In this document: positions 8,874 to 17,443 of the stretch, one piece after another | Numbering within the stretch: position 1 is the stretch's first letter | Layout of the letters: every line of letters begins with the position of its first letter | NCBI GenBank assembly: GCA_013375455.1 | Contig: JABXJT010000017.1 | Span: forward strand, 16,390 to 80,389 | Length of the DNA: 64,000 nucleotides | Reading direction: 5' to 3' | Source: Candidatus Helarchaeota archaeon | Lineage (GTDB): Archaea; Asgardarchaeota; Lokiarchaeia; Helarchaeales; HEL-GB-A | Notes under the pieces: generated by a model | Databases searched by the model: none | What the model saw: the letters and a program-made list of their open reading frames with translations, nothing else | Told to the model about the DNA's origin: nothing | Program-made: the position numbers and the translations under genes

Positions 8874-9956
8874 TTATACATTCATCCCCCGAGCTGAAAT
8901 ATCCCATATGCCGATAATTTCTCCGTTTTGAATGACATGAAAGAAATCATAAAGATTAACTGTCGTGCAAATATGGGCGGTGATTGCTTCAATTTTATCG
9001 CCGATGTTAAGTTCAACTTTTGAGCTGCAAGTACATTGGCAATGTTCCTCTGAAAGAGCTCCAAGGCTGACTTTTCGTCCATATCCTTTGAATTCAGGGT
9101 TGCCCTTATCAATCGTGATTGCTTTCAACCCCATATCTAAAGTAATTATACCCTTCACGGGTTTATTTTTCACGGTGGTTAAGACGGTTAAAGCAATATC
9201 AAAATCAGGAACTAATGAATGGTAATGATGATCCTGAAATATATAGGAACCTGGCTGAATTTCAGTCACGCCTGGGTACGTTCCAGTGATATTGTACGTT
9301 CCCGTCCCACCGCCAGTTATAACATTACAGTCAATGCCATTTTCTTCAATTAATTCTTTCGTTTCAACCACATTTTTCATACAGGCCTTTGTCTGGGCCT
9401 CTTTTTGGTCGAAATCCTTGATGTACATTAAATGCCCCTCATACGCCTGTAATCCATGTAATTTAAGATGTGTTGATTTTTCAATTAATTTAGCCAATTC
9501 TAAGGCAGCATCGCCAGGCAGAACTCCAGACCGATCCATCCCCACGTTCAAATCAATTAACACTTCCAATTCCACATTTCGTTTACTTGCAGCCTGGTTC
9601 AAATCTTCCACGTTTTTCTTGGTATCTACAATGACCATAGTCCTTGTGAAGGTATTTAAGTTCAGAACGCGTTGAATTTTCTCTGGGCTGATAACTTCAT
9701 TTGCTAATAAAATATCATTTACTCCACACGCCGCAAATACTTCAGCTTCGCTCACTTTTGCCACGCAAATGCCTCGTGCGCCTGCAGCGAGTTGCATGTG
9801 AGCAATGATTGGGCACTTATGCGTTTTCACGTGAGGACGAAGGTTAATGCCTCTATTTTTTGTAAATTCAGCCATTTTTTTGATATTTCGCTGTAAAATA
9901 TCATAATCAACGACCAAGGCCGGTGTGGAAACCTTTTCCTTCCAAGATTCACTCAT
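8874..9956 (-). CDS. fold-type III PLP enzyme, D-serine dehydratase / D-threonine aldolase family
   Basis: 360 residues with an alanine-racemase-type N-terminal barrel. RPHVKTHK holds the PLP lysine (Lys44), and ITGGGTGTYN binds the phosphate. The C-terminal beta domain has AHICTTVNL: the His-x-Cys pair matches the zinc site of eukaryotic D-serine dehydratase rather than the His/Asp pair usual in D-threonine aldolase (family knowledge). It probably acts on a D-beta-hydroxy amino acid in the cytoplasm, for example D-serine to pyruvate and ammonia. An AGAGGT ribosome binding site precedes the ATG. Exact substrate uncertain. Confidence 0.82.
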   Translation of the reverse strand: MSESWKEKVSTPALVVDYDILQRNIKKMAEFTKNRGINLRPHVKTHKCPIIAHMQLAAGARGICVAKVSEAEVFAACGVNDILLANEVISPEKIQRVLNLNTFTRTMVIVDTKKNVEDLNQAASKRNVELEVLIDLNVGMDRSGVLPGDAALELAKLIEKSTHLKLHGLQAYEGHLMYIKDFDQKEAQTKACMKNVVETKELIEENGIDCNVITGGGTGTYNITGTYPGVTEIQPGSYIFQDHHYHSLVPDFDIALTVLTTVKNKPVKGIITLDMGLKAITIDKGNPEFKGYGRKVSLGALSEEHCQCTCSSKVELNIGDKIEAITAHICTTVNLYDFFHVIQNGEIIGIWDISARGMNV

Positions 9957-10089
9957 TCAGCATACCTCTTAGATTAAATTTCAAATCGTTTTTTTTAAAA
10001 GGAAGACTCTACTTACTTTGAATGCTTGAAAATAGGAAAAAGGTTAATTAATTTTTTTAAAAACGAGTTAGTCCAATTTAGGTTCATTG

Positions 10090-10431
10090 TCAATGGGTTT
10101 TTTTACAACCGAACTCTTCATGCATCATCGTGCATAACCCACAAATTTCATTTACGAGCGAGTCGGGAGTAGCCGATTTGGTTGCGATGGCTTCAGTAAG
10201 AGCGAGTAGCTTTTCTTTAACTTGTGGATATTTTTGGATTAATTCAGAGCCGATGATCCCTCGTTCGCCATGAAGATAATAACTTACTGAGGCTTGAGTA
10301 ATCCCTAACTTCTCAGCTATCTTACTTTGGCTTAATTTGTATGTATGGTTTAATTCTTTCACGATGAATGCTTTAAAGGAGGGTAATACGTCCCGTACTA
10401 TAATTTCGCATGGAAATTGCACGATTCTCAT
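10090..10431 (-). CDS. XRE-type HTH transcriptional regulator with C-terminal Cys motif
   Basis: 113 residues from the start preferred here. The region about 30-60 is a helix-turn-helix (LSQSKIAEKLGITQASVSYY followed by LHGERG), and the tail carries CGLCTMMHEEFGC. The longer frame from 10467 would include a perfect TAACACTGTTA palindrome inside the gene. The paralogue at 20204-20584 starts at the equivalent of Met 10431 (MKTPCEIN versus MRIVQFPCEI), so the shorter start is better. The palindrome upstream implies autoregulation. The CxxC-C tail suggests thiol or Fe-S sensing (inference). It is likely one regulator of the TAACAnTGTTA boxes found across the window. Confidence 0.8.
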   Translation of the reverse strand: MRIVQFPCEIIVRDVLPSFKAFIVKELNHTYKLSQSKIAEKLGITQASVSYYLHGERGIIGSELIQKYPQVKEKLLALTEAIATKSATPDSLVNEICGLCTMMHEEFGCKKTH

Positions 10432-10448
10432 CTTGTCAAGATCGCTTA

Positions 10449-10459
10449 TAACACTGTTA
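10449..10459. promoter_or_regulatory. perfect palindromic box TAACACTGTTA
   Basis: An 11-bp palindrome 18 bases upstream of the preferred start of the XRE regulator. It matches the TAACAnTGTTA consensus seen upstream of many operons in this window and is probably its own operator. Confidence 0.65.
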
Positions 10460-10705
10460 AAATACACAGGTTCACAAATATAAAAACTTCGTGTAATAAT
10501 TACCTATAAATACGGACGACTTTTATACGACAAGAATTGTAAGAAAGTGATTCAATTCTTTTGAAAGATATATCGATTTTCTTTAAATGTCTATTTCAAT
10601 GATTCATCCAACACTTGAATTTTCCCGAAAATTATAAGTTCCTTTATGCATGAAAGATGCGTGTTGCAAAGGAATGATATTTATTTGCGTTTTGGTCATT
10701 GATTA

Positions 10706-11125
10706 TTAAATACTCCTGGAAATTCTAGATAACGGATGCCCTTTTGCTTTCATTTCAAGTTCGTGGAACCACCCAAAAGGAAGACGTATAGTTGTATACC
10801 CTTTAAGTTGCAAAATAGAACTTATTTCTTTTAGAGAATTTAATCCAAACTGCGGAGAACTTAATTCTCCAAAGAGATGTGCAAAAGGGAGGATAACAAT
10901 ATTTGAAACTTTAAGTTGATTAGATATTTTTTCTATTTCAATTATGCTTTTTTCTATGAATATGGGATTTGTTTCATCCCTTTTTTCTATGCTAATAAAG
11001 AGAACTAATGCATTTTCAATTTTATCTTCTTTTTGCCTATCCGTTGGTTCTTCAAATACTTTGGAGCGGCCCCTTTTAGTTACTTTGAACCAAAAATACT
11101 CCACGTGAAAAGACAGAAATCTCAT
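10706..11125 (-). CDS. free-standing archaeal ThrRS editing domain
   Basis: 139 residues that match the N-terminal editing domain of archaeal threonyl-tRNA synthetase along their length: MRFLSFHVEYFWF at the start, ALVLFISIEKRDE, NIVILPFAHL, then IRLPFGWFHELEMKAKGHPLS at the end. In archaea this D-aminoacyl-tRNA-deacylase-like domain removes serine wrongly attached to tRNA-Thr. Here there is no aminoacylation domain attached and none nearby, so it would act in trans, as the separate ThrRS-ed proteins of some crenarchaea do. It is the last gene of the leftward cysteine/threonine operon, 67 bases after cysK. Confidence 0.85.
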   Translation of the reverse strand: MRFLSFHVEYFWFKVTKRGRSKVFEEPTDRQKEDKIENALVLFISIEKRDETNPIFIEKSIIEIEKISNQLKVSNIVILPFAHLFGELSSPQFGLNSLKEISSILQLKGYTTIRLPFGWFHELEMKAKGHPLSRISRSI

Positions 11126-11192
11126 TTTACCACGCTCAAAATAAAAATATATTGGTATTTCTGCGACTATCGCGCAAAAACCATCATTGTTT

Positions 11193-12131
11193 CTATATGT
11201 TGTATAATTCAGTCGTTAGATAACGTTCTCCTGTATCAGGAAGTACAACAACTATTGTATGTTCTTCCTGAAATTCTTTGGCTACCTCCAATGCCGCCCA
11301 AGCTGCTGCACCTGAAGATATTCCAGAGAAAATTCCTTCCAATAAGGCTAACTTTCTGGCGGTTTTTGCTGCATTATCGTATGAAACTGTAATTACCCGA
11401 TCATATATTGCTGTGTTGAGCACTTCTGGAATGAAACCAGCTCCAATTCCTTGTATTTTGTGGCCTCCGGGTTTACCTCCAGATAAAACTGGGGAATCAA
11501 TTGGTTCGACTGCAAATATCTTAATATGTTGCCCTATTTTTTCTTTTAGAACTTCTCCAACACCTGTGATCGTGCCTCCAGTACCTATACCTGCCACGAA
11601 CGCATCAATGTTTCCCCCGGTATCGTCTATAATTTCTTGGGCAGTTGTAGTTCTATGAATTTCCGGATTTGCCTTATTTTTAAATTGTTGCGGTATGAAT
11701 ACATTTCCTTCCGGTTTTGCCAATTCTTCTGCTTTTTCCACTGCGCCTTTCATTCCTTTTGCAGGATCAGTTAAAACTAAATTTGCACCAAATGCCTTCA
11801 ATATTTTCCGTCGTTCCAATGACATGCTTGAGGGCATAGTTAGAGTCAATTTATAGCCTTTAGCTGCTGCAACAAGAGCTAAAGCTATCCCTGTATTCCC
11901 CGAGGTGGGTTCTATAATGTGATCTCCCTTTTTAATGATGCCCGCCTCTTCTGCAGCCTCTACCATTGACATTCCGATTCTATCCTTGACGCTTCCTCCA
12001 GGATTGAACGCCTCGATCTTCGCTAGAATAGTAGGTTTTAGCCCTTCATTTATTTTATTCAGTCTAACAAGGGGGGTTCGTCCAATAGTTTCAATTATAT
12101 TATTATATACCTTTTTATATACCTTCGCCAA
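11193..12131 (-). CDS. cysK: cysteine synthase (O-acetylserine sulfhydrylase)
   Basis: 312 residues, fold-type II PLP enzyme. Visible are [11 protein letters not shown] (PLP lysine), [11 protein letters not shown] (substrate loop) and [11 protein letters not shown] (phosphate-binding loop). It forms cysteine from O-acetylserine and sulfide in the cytoplasm. The start overlaps the end of cysE by 17 bases, which implies translational coupling and supports O-acetylserine as substrate. A MoaD-like carrier and ThiF-like activator lie in the same run of genes, so a thiocarboxylate sulfur donor is also conceivable (inference). Confidence 0.93.
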   Translation of the reverse strand: MAKVYKKVYNNIIETIGRTPLVRLNKINEGLKPTILAKIEAFNPGGSVKDRIGMSMVEAAEEAGIIKKGDHIIEPTSGNTGIALALVAAAKGYKLTLTMPSSMSLERRKILKAFGANLVLTDPAKGMKGAVEKAEELAKPEGNVFIPQQFKNKANPEIHRTTTAQEIIDDTGGNIDAFVAGIGTGGTITGVGEVLKEKIGQHIKIFAVEPIDSPVLSGGKPGGHKIQGIGAGFIPEVLNTAIYDRVITVSYDNAAKTARKLALLEGIFSGISSGAAAWAALEVAKEFQEEHTIVVVLPDTGERYLTTELYNI

Positions 12132-12948
12132 AAAACATCAACTCCTTAAAATCTTTTCTTTTTTTCTCTCCTTTTAATTCAATCATCTCATCTTCTAATT
12201 CGAGAAGGCGATCTCTTAATTTTTTAATTACCTCCGCAACGGGATCTGGAAGATCTCCATGTTCTAAATCTATCTTTGGAATTTTCTTCCCATTTCGAGC
12301 GACTATTCGCCCAGGAACTCCAACTACTACGGAATTATCAGGAACGTCTTTCGTTACAACAGAGTTGGCACCAATTCTAACATTGTCACCAATTTTAACA
12401 GGCCCTAATACTTTAGCACCCGTTCCAATAACCACATTGTTTCCAACAGTGGGATGCCTTTTAACTTGATCTGAGCTAGTCCCGCCTAACGTAACATTCT
12501 GATAGATCGTTACATTATCACCGATCTTAGCTGTTTCACCAATAACTGTTCCGCTACCATGATCAATAAAGAAATCCTTTCCAATCTCAGCTCCAGGATG
12601 AATCTCGATCCCTGTAATTTGCCTTGCAATGTGAGAAAGATATCGGGGGACAAAGGGAAGTCCGATTTCCCAGAAGAAATGAGCCACTCTATGTAAAAGA
12701 ATAGCTTGAGTACCAGGATAGGACGTAAGGACTTCTACTATACTTCTAGCAGCTGGGTCTTTTTGAAAAGCCGTACGCACATCTGACCCAAAGGAATCTA
12801 AAATAGATTCAAGGTGTTTCTTAATTTTTTCAAAATCCGTTTCCTTTATACCAAACTCCAAATTCAACAAGCATTTTGCACAAAACTCACTTTTTTCCTT
12901 TGCGGATAATTTATCTCCACATCCTAGGCATGCTAAACTTTGCTCCAA
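12115..12948 (-). CDS. cysE: serine O-acetyltransferase with N-terminal Cys motif
   Basis: 277 residues. The C-terminal half is a left-handed beta-helix acetyltransferase with hexapeptide repeats ([35 protein letters not shown], then [20 protein letters not shown]). The catalytic histidine is in [11 protein letters not shown]. The N-terminus is unusual: CLGCGDKLS then CAKC, a short zinc-ribbon-like pair in front of the normal helical domain. It makes O-acetylserine from serine and acetyl-CoA for cysK, which starts inside its 3' end. Confidence 0.93.
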   Translation of the reverse strand: MEQSLACLGCGDKLSAKEKSEFCAKCLLNLEFGIKETDFEKIKKHLESILDSFGSDVRTAFQKDPAARSIVEVLTSYPGTQAILLHRVAHFFWEIGLPFVPRYLSHIARQITGIEIHPGAEIGKDFFIDHGSGTVIGETAKIGDNVTIYQNVTLGGTSSDQVKRHPTVGNNVVIGTGAKVLGPVKIGDNVRIGANSVVTKDVPDNSVVVGVPGRIVARNGKKIPKIDLEHGDLPDPVAEVIKKLRDRLLELEDEMIELKGEKKRKDFKELMFFGEGI

Positions 12949-12988
12949 TTTTATCTCACCAATTCCTACATCAATTACTAAGGTAATC

Positions 12989-13228
12989 TTAATACTTTTT
13001 TATCACAATTTTCCACTCATTTTCATTTATTGGATTGACACTAACAATCTCACCTAGATTCTGTTCTTTCACGCTACGTGGTATGTTTTCCACGGCTGGG
13101 GGGTAATCAACAATCACTTCTAGAATACTATGCTCGTCAATTTCTTCTAAATTAAGTTTAGTCAATACAAACGTGTATGGGCATACTTCACCCGTTAAAT
13201 TAATCGTTTTAACATTACTAATCGTCAT
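12989..13228 (-). CDS. TusA-family sulfur carrier protein
   Basis: 79 residues from the ATG at 13228, which has GAGTGAG in front; a TTG at 13246 would add six residues and overlap the previous gene. The core is the TusA/YedF fold with the sulfur-accepting cysteine in [20 protein letters not shown]. TusA proteins carry persulfide between sulfur enzymes. Lying between a ThiF/MoeB activator and cysE, it plausibly supplies sulfur to the MoaD-like carrier or to cysteine synthesis (inference). Confidence 0.85.
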   Translation of the reverse strand: MTISNVKTINLTGEVCPYTFVLTKLNLEEIDEHSILEVIVDYPPAVENIPRSVKEQNLGEIVSVNPINENEWKIVIKKY

Positions 13229-13242
13229 TTTACTCACTCTTT

Positions 13243-14052
13243 TCAAGTTTCACATGTTTCACCTTTATAATAATCAAAAATCTTCAGTAAATCTACAGAA
13301 TCTTTACCGCAGGCTTTACAATTTTCAGATTTTTGGATAGTAACCTTTTGAAAATCTAAATTTGCAATGTCTATCGATAAAAGGCCATTAGTAATGAGTT
13401 TCCCAAATTTGAGGAGATATTTAATTACCTCACTTGCTTGGATGGACCCAATAATCCCCGGAACTGCACCGAAAACTCCTGCTTGAGAGCAGCTAGGAAC
13501 CATGCCAGGGGGTGGTGGGGCAGCAAAAATACACCGGTAACAAGCAGTTTTTTTTGGGATGACCGTTAATATTTGCCCGTCATACTTGAGAATCCCAGCA
13601 ATCGTAAAGGGAACCTCTTCGATAATGCAGGCATCATTAATAATATATTTCGTGGCGAAATTATCAGAGCCATCAATGACATAATCGTAATGTTTGATAA
13701 TTTCTCGAGCATTCTTTGGGGAAAGTCGGGTTTCAATTGTTTGAACGGTGATATTCGGATTTATGGCCCTTAGTTTCTCTGCCACAGAAAGCGTCTTGGG
13801 TCGACCGATATCCTTAGTGAAATGCAAAATTTGTCGTTGTAAATTACTTACATCTACTTCATCGAAGTCTAATATTCCTAATTTTCCAATCCCCGCTGCT
13901 GCAAGATATACAGACGCAGGACAACCCAATCCCCCAGCTCCCACAATAAGAACGGAGGATTCTCTCAATTTCTTTTGTCCTTTTCCGCCCACTTCCTTCA
14001 TAACGATTTGCCTACTATACCTTCGGATCTCTTCTTCGGTAAATCCAAACAT
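13243..14052 (-). CDS. ThiF/MoeB/HesA-family adenylyltransferase (E1-like)
   Basis: 269 residues. The nucleotide-binding loop is VLIVGAGGLGCPASVYLA. NLQRQILH follows, then the zinc-binding pairs CYRC and CKAC and the active-site cysteine region VPSCSQAGVFGAVPG. These enzymes adenylate the C-terminal diglycine of ubiquitin-like sulfur carriers. The MoaD-like gene two genes upstream ends in GG and is the natural substrate. The start is preceded by GAGGTGA. It overlaps the 3' end of the DUF169 gene by 55 bases, a long overlap, but both ends are conserved-looking. Confidence 0.92.
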   Translation of the reverse strand: MFGFTEEEIRRYSRQIVMKEVGGKGQKKLRESSVLIVGAGGLGCPASVYLAAAGIGKLGILDFDEVDVSNLQRQILHFTKDIGRPKTLSVAEKLRAINPNITVQTIETRLSPKNAREIIKHYDYVIDGSDNFATKYIINDACIIEEVPFTIAGILKYDGQILTVIPKKTACYRCIFAAPPPPGMVPSCSQAGVFGAVPGIIGSIQASEVIKYLLKFGKLITNGLLSIDIANLDFQKVTIQKSENCKACGKDSVDLLKIFDYYKGETCET

Positions 14053-14705
14053 TCATTCACCTCACTTTTTTTTAAATTGGTTTCAAATTCTTGCATTTTC
14101 TCGGCTTTTTTGAGAGCGGCATAGAGGTCTTCAAAAAGATGGAATGGTATCCCGAAAACTAATTCATTATCTGTATATCCTGAAAAGATTCGCGCGCCAT
14201 GGCAAAGCATTGATAGATTCGGGGTTTTTTCTGTAATAGTATGAGCCACAATCTCGCCGCAGACTGCCATAGATGCTCCAAAAGTAGCTCCAACTTTTCT
14301 TTTTGATATTCTACGCAGCGCACCTACTAAAATCATGGCTTGTTTCGCATTCACGATGAACGCGATGGAATCTATTGGATATTTTAAGTAGTTTACGGGG
14401 GCAAGAACGACAGATTTTGTGGTGGCTGGCTTTATTCGAGGATTGAAATCAACGTATTCCGGCTCTGTAAATCCTAAACAAATATACGGTGTATAACAAT
14501 CTGGATCTTCATCAGCCTTAAGCACTATTTTTTTTCCTTGGGCAGCAAGGCGGACATAATAACAAAACCGTTTCTTACAATTGATAACTTGAAAAGATTG
14601 ATCCCAAGAGGATTCATTATTTTGAACGATTTTGATTCCAACTGGATAATAATCCGCAATCAAGATCTTCTGAATGTGCTTAATTTTAAAGCTGAGAGAA
14701 TCCAT
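13998..14705 (-). CDS. DUF169-family protein
   Basis: 235 residues matching DUF169, found mainly in archaea and anaerobes; its function is unknown. Recognisable elements are YYPVGIKI near the N-terminus, KKRFCYYVRLAAQGK, DPDCYTPYICLGF, GATFGASMAVCGEI and the cysteine/glycine-rich end (SMLCHGARIFSGY). Several conserved cysteines suggest redox or cluster binding. It sits between the sulfur-carrier gene and its activator, so a role in sulfur transfer is a reasonable guess. Its 3' end overlaps thiF. Confidence 0.75.
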   Translation of the reverse strand: MDSLSFKIKHIQKILIADYYPVGIKIVQNNESSWDQSFQVINCKKRFCYYVRLAAQGKKIVLKADEDPDCYTPYICLGFTEPEYVDFNPRIKPATTKSVVLAPVNYLKYPIDSIAFIVNAKQAMILVGALRRISKRKVGATFGASMAVCGEIVAHTITEKTPNLSMLCHGARIFSGYTDNELVFGIPFHLFEDLYAALKKAEKMQEFETNLKKSEVNECLDLPKKRSEGIVGKSL

Positions 14706-14735
14706 TAGTCATAACTCATCCTTTATCTATTATTT

Positions 14736-15020
14736 TTAGCCTCCCGCTGCAGCTGGTAGTAATGATATCTCATCTCCGTCAGTCAGGCTAGTTTCAAGTC
14801 CTTCAAGATGTCTAATATCTTTTCTGTTCACTGCTACAATTATATATCTTTTAATTTTGCCTGAATTTTTATCGAAAATTCTATTTTTCAGGGTTTCACC
14901 ATAAATTGTGAAAATTTTTCCCAAGGCGTCTTGTACTGTTCCATCGATGTCAATTTCGATCGTATTGGATTGGGTTATATCTTGAAGAGATGAAAAAAAT
15001 AGGAATTTAACTTTCGACAA
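14736..15020 (-). CDS. MoaD/ThiS-like ubiquitin-fold sulfur carrier
   Basis: 94 residues, beta-grasp fold, ending in LLPAAAGG. The exposed C-terminal diglycine means no processing is needed before adenylation and thiocarboxylation. The start is TTG at 15020 with a strong AAGGAGG upstream. The start lies inside the end of thrC (14-base overlap), so translation is coupled. Candidate uses are molybdopterin or tungstopterin synthesis, tRNA thiolation, or sulfide delivery to a PLP enzyme as in the CysO/CysM and HcyS systems. The company of thrC, cysK, cysE and tusA favours the last (inference). Confidence 0.88.
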   Translation of the reverse strand: MSKVKFLFFSSLQDITQSNTIEIDIDGTVQDALGKIFTIYGETLKNRIFDKNSGKIKRYIIVAVNRKDIRHLEGLETSLTDGDEISLLPAAAGG

Positions 15021-16275
15021 GAATCACATCCTCCTTATAGTGAGTATAATTTTTTAATGCCTCTATTGTGGGTTTAATTATTGGGATTTCTTGGATTAAG
15101 TTCGTAATAGTTTGATGTGCTTTGAATCCGTTTCCAGTTATGAGCACTACGACGCTTTCATCTTTGGCAATTTCACCCTGTTCGACCAACTTGATTAAAC
15201 CAGCTAAAGTAACGCCACCAGCAGGCTCCGTGTAAATGCCCTCTTTTTTAGCTAGCAATTTAATGGCATCAGTTATTTCTAAATCCGTCGGAGCGGCAGC
15301 AGAGCCTTTAGTCGAATTAATGATGTTGATGGCCTCGTATCCACTCGCAGGATTTCCTATCGCTAAACTCTTGGCTATGGTTTGGGGTTTTTCAATTGGA
15401 AAGATGTCATTTTTTGTGTGGCGTGACGTGACAATCGGCGCACAGCCTACAGGTTGGGCACCTGAAATACGAGTTCCGTTTGTTTTAGTGAACCCTATTG
15501 TATCTAATTCATATAACGCTCTATAAACAGAGCATAATAATGCCCCACTACCCATGGGAATGATGATATTATCCGGCGGGGTCCAATTTAACTGTTCACA
15601 AACTTCGAAAGCAATTGTCTTGGATCCTTCCGTATAATAGGGGCGAACATTTATGTTTAGAAGACCCCAGTTGAAAGTTTCAGCAGCAAGAACACCTAAT
15701 CGATTGGCATCATCATAAGTTCCTTCGATTCCAACAATATTAGCTCCGTGGATTGCCGTCTGCGTAATTTTACTGCTCTCAATGGTAGACGGCACAAAAA
15801 TATAGCAGGGAACACCTGCTTTAGCAGCGTGAGCTGCCGTTGAAGCTGCCAAATTCCCAGTGGAGGCACAGCCGACGGTATGAATTCCTAATTCCAAGCA
15901 TTTCGAGACTCCAACTGAGGCTGGACGGTCTTTGAATGATAATGTAGGATTGATCGTATCGTTTTTGACATACAATTCTCTCAATCCTAACTCAGCACCT
16001 AAATTTTCACAGCGCTGTAACGGCGTGCCCCCATCATTTAAGGACACTATATGAGTCGAGTCTGTAAGGGGGAGTAGTTCTATATAGCGCCAATGATTAA
16101 AAATCCGGGTTCTTAGGTCTTCTTTTGAAATTTGTTCTTTAATGACTTCAAAATCATATTTAACTTTTAAGGGACTCCAACATTCTTTACAAATTGTATG
16201 TAATTCAAGGGGATATGTTGCGCCACATTCTGGACACTCTAATGCAATTACTCTTTCTGAACTCGTTTTTATCAC
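15007..16275 (-). CDS. thrC: threonine synthase (ThrC family)
   Basis: 422 residues. The N-terminal zinc ribbon (CPECGATYPL then CKECWSPLK) is followed by a fold-type II PLP enzyme with the lysine in LSFKDRPASVG, CASTGNLAASTAA as the phosphate and substrate loop, and LITGNGFKAHQT near the end. The normal reaction is O-phosphohomoserine to threonine. The tight coupling to a sulfur carrier also makes a sulfhydrylase reaction possible. GTG start at 16275; a perfect palindromic box lies 26 bases upstream. First gene of the leftward sulfur operon. Confidence 0.9.
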   Translation of the reverse strand: MIKTSSERVIALECPECGATYPLELHTICKECWSPLKVKYDFEVIKEQISKEDLRTRIFNHWRYIELLPLTDSTHIVSLNDGGTPLQRCENLGAELGLRELYVKNDTINPTLSFKDRPASVGVSKCLELGIHTVGCASTGNLAASTAAHAAKAGVPCYIFVPSTIESSKITQTAIHGANIVGIEGTYDDANRLGVLAAETFNWGLLNINVRPYYTEGSKTIAFEVCEQLNWTPPDNIIIPMGSGALLCSVYRALYELDTIGFTKTNGTRISGAQPVGCAPIVTSRHTKNDIFPIEKPQTIAKSLAIGNPASGYEAINIINSTKGSAAAPTDLEITDAIKLLAKKEGIYTEPAGGVTLAGLIKLVEQGEIAKDESVVVLITGNGFKAHQTITNLIQEIPIIKPTIEALKNYTHYKEDVILVES

Positions 16276-16300
16276 CTACATTATTACTATGGGTCATACA

Positions 16301-16311
16301 TAACAATGTTA
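16301..16311. promoter_or_regulatory. perfect palindromic box TAACAATGTTA (thrC side)
   Basis: An 11-bp perfect palindrome 26 bases before the thrC start in the thrC/binding-protein divergent spacer. A second box at 16417 serves the other side. Confidence 0.65.
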
Positions 16312-16416
16312 ATTATTATTCTCGAAAAACATTTATAAATGTGACGCATATTTCTACCCTAGAAATATTACCGCCACACATAATTTGGCAATAGTTATAT
16401 TGTCACTTTACATAAT

Positions 16417-16427
16417 TAACATTGTTA
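16417..16427. promoter_or_regulatory. perfect palindromic box TAACATTGTTA (binding-protein side)
   Basis: An 11-bp perfect palindrome 54 bases before the ATG of the NMT1/THI5-like gene. It has the same consensus as the thrC box, so both directions from this spacer carry one. Confidence 0.65.
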
Positions 16428-16480
16428 TAATTGTTTATTTGTAATAATTACCAAGAATTAATCAAAATCGGTTGGAAAAA

Positions 16481-17443
16481 ATGTCTGATTTTAATGATTT
16501 AAAAAAACTCCGAATAGGATTTCTTTCAACCATTTATCATACATCATTTATTTTAATGTGTAATAATTGGATTGAGAAGAAGCTGGGAATTGAAGCTGAA
16601 TGGGAATTACACGGGACGGGTCCAAGTATAATTGGGAATTTTTTAAACAAAAAATTAGATATTGGATATATCGGATTACCACCCACAATTATTGGGATAG
16701 ATAAAGGAGCTACTATCAAATGTGTTGCAGGTGGTCATGTTGAAGGAACGATAATGGTAGCATTTGATCATTTTAAAGCTTATCATGAGGTTAATCAAAA
16801 TTTAAATGAGTTATTTCACCAATTTCAAAATAAGGTCATTGCCGTTCCAAAAAAAGGATCAATTCACGATGTAATCCTACGGAATTTAATTAACCAGCTT
16901 GGAATGGAGGATGCAATTCAAATATTGAATTATGATATTGCCGATTTTATCTTAATAGACATGCTGGAGAATCAAGTAGATGGAGCAGTTGGGACGCCGG
17001 CATTAGCTGCTTTTTTGGCGCAACATCTTAACACGAAAACCATTATTTCTACCACAAATTTGTGGCCTTATAACCCAAGTTACGGGATTGTATGTAGTGA
17101 TTCTTTGATCAATGTTCATCCTGAAATTGTTGAAGCTTTCATCGAGCTACATCGAGATGCCTGTAAGGCATTACGAGAGACTCCCAAGCGAATTGCTAAA
17201 TTAGTTGAAGATGAGATTGAATTAATCAAAGAAGATTTTATCTTAGAAACTTTTAAAATCTCTCCGAAATATTGTGCTGCATTGCCACCAGAATATGTAA
17301 ACTCTACAATGAAATTTGTAGAAACACTCCGTGAATTAGGCTATATTGAGATGAATTTAGGAAAAGCAGTAATTTTTGATTTTACATTTATAGAAAGAGT
17401 TCATCCTGAAAAACATCATTATGAAGAAGGGATTAAAGCCTGA
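16481..17443 (+). CDS. NMT1/THI5-like substrate-binding protein without signal peptide
   Basis: 320 residues from ATG 16481 (a TTG at 16472 is the alternative). Fold: two-lobed binding protein of the nitrate/sulfonate/thiamine-precursor class, with RIGFLSTIYHTS, KLDIGYIGLPPTIIG and VDGAVGTPALAAFL. No signal peptide or lipobox is present and no ABC permease or ATPase is adjacent, so it is probably cytoplasmic. It could be an enzyme-like THI5 relative or a sensor. The Cys-rich THI5 motif is not seen. It overlaps the next gene by 23 bases, so the two are coupled. A perfect regulon box precedes it and thi4 is nearby. Function open. Confidence 0.72.
   Translation: MSDFNDLKKLRIGFLSTIYHTSFILMCNNWIEKKLGIEAEWELHGTGPSIIGNFLNKKLDIGYIGLPPTIIGIDKGATIKCVAGGHVEGTIMVAFDHFKAYHEVNQNLNELFHQFQNKVIAVPKKGSIHDVILRNLINQLGMEDAIQILNYDIADFILIDMLENQVDGAVGTPALAAFLAQHLNTKTIISTTNLWPYNPSYGIVCSDSLINVHPEIVEAFIELHRDACKALRETPKRIAKLVEDEIELIKEDFILETFKISPKYCAALPPEYVNSTMKFVETLRELGYIEMNLGKAVIFDFTFIERVHPEKHHYEEGIKA

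Noticed and set aside
8882..9112. Small minus-strand ORF inside the PLP-enzyme gene
   Set aside because: It overlaps the conserved zinc-binding end of that enzyme in another frame and has no recognisable content.
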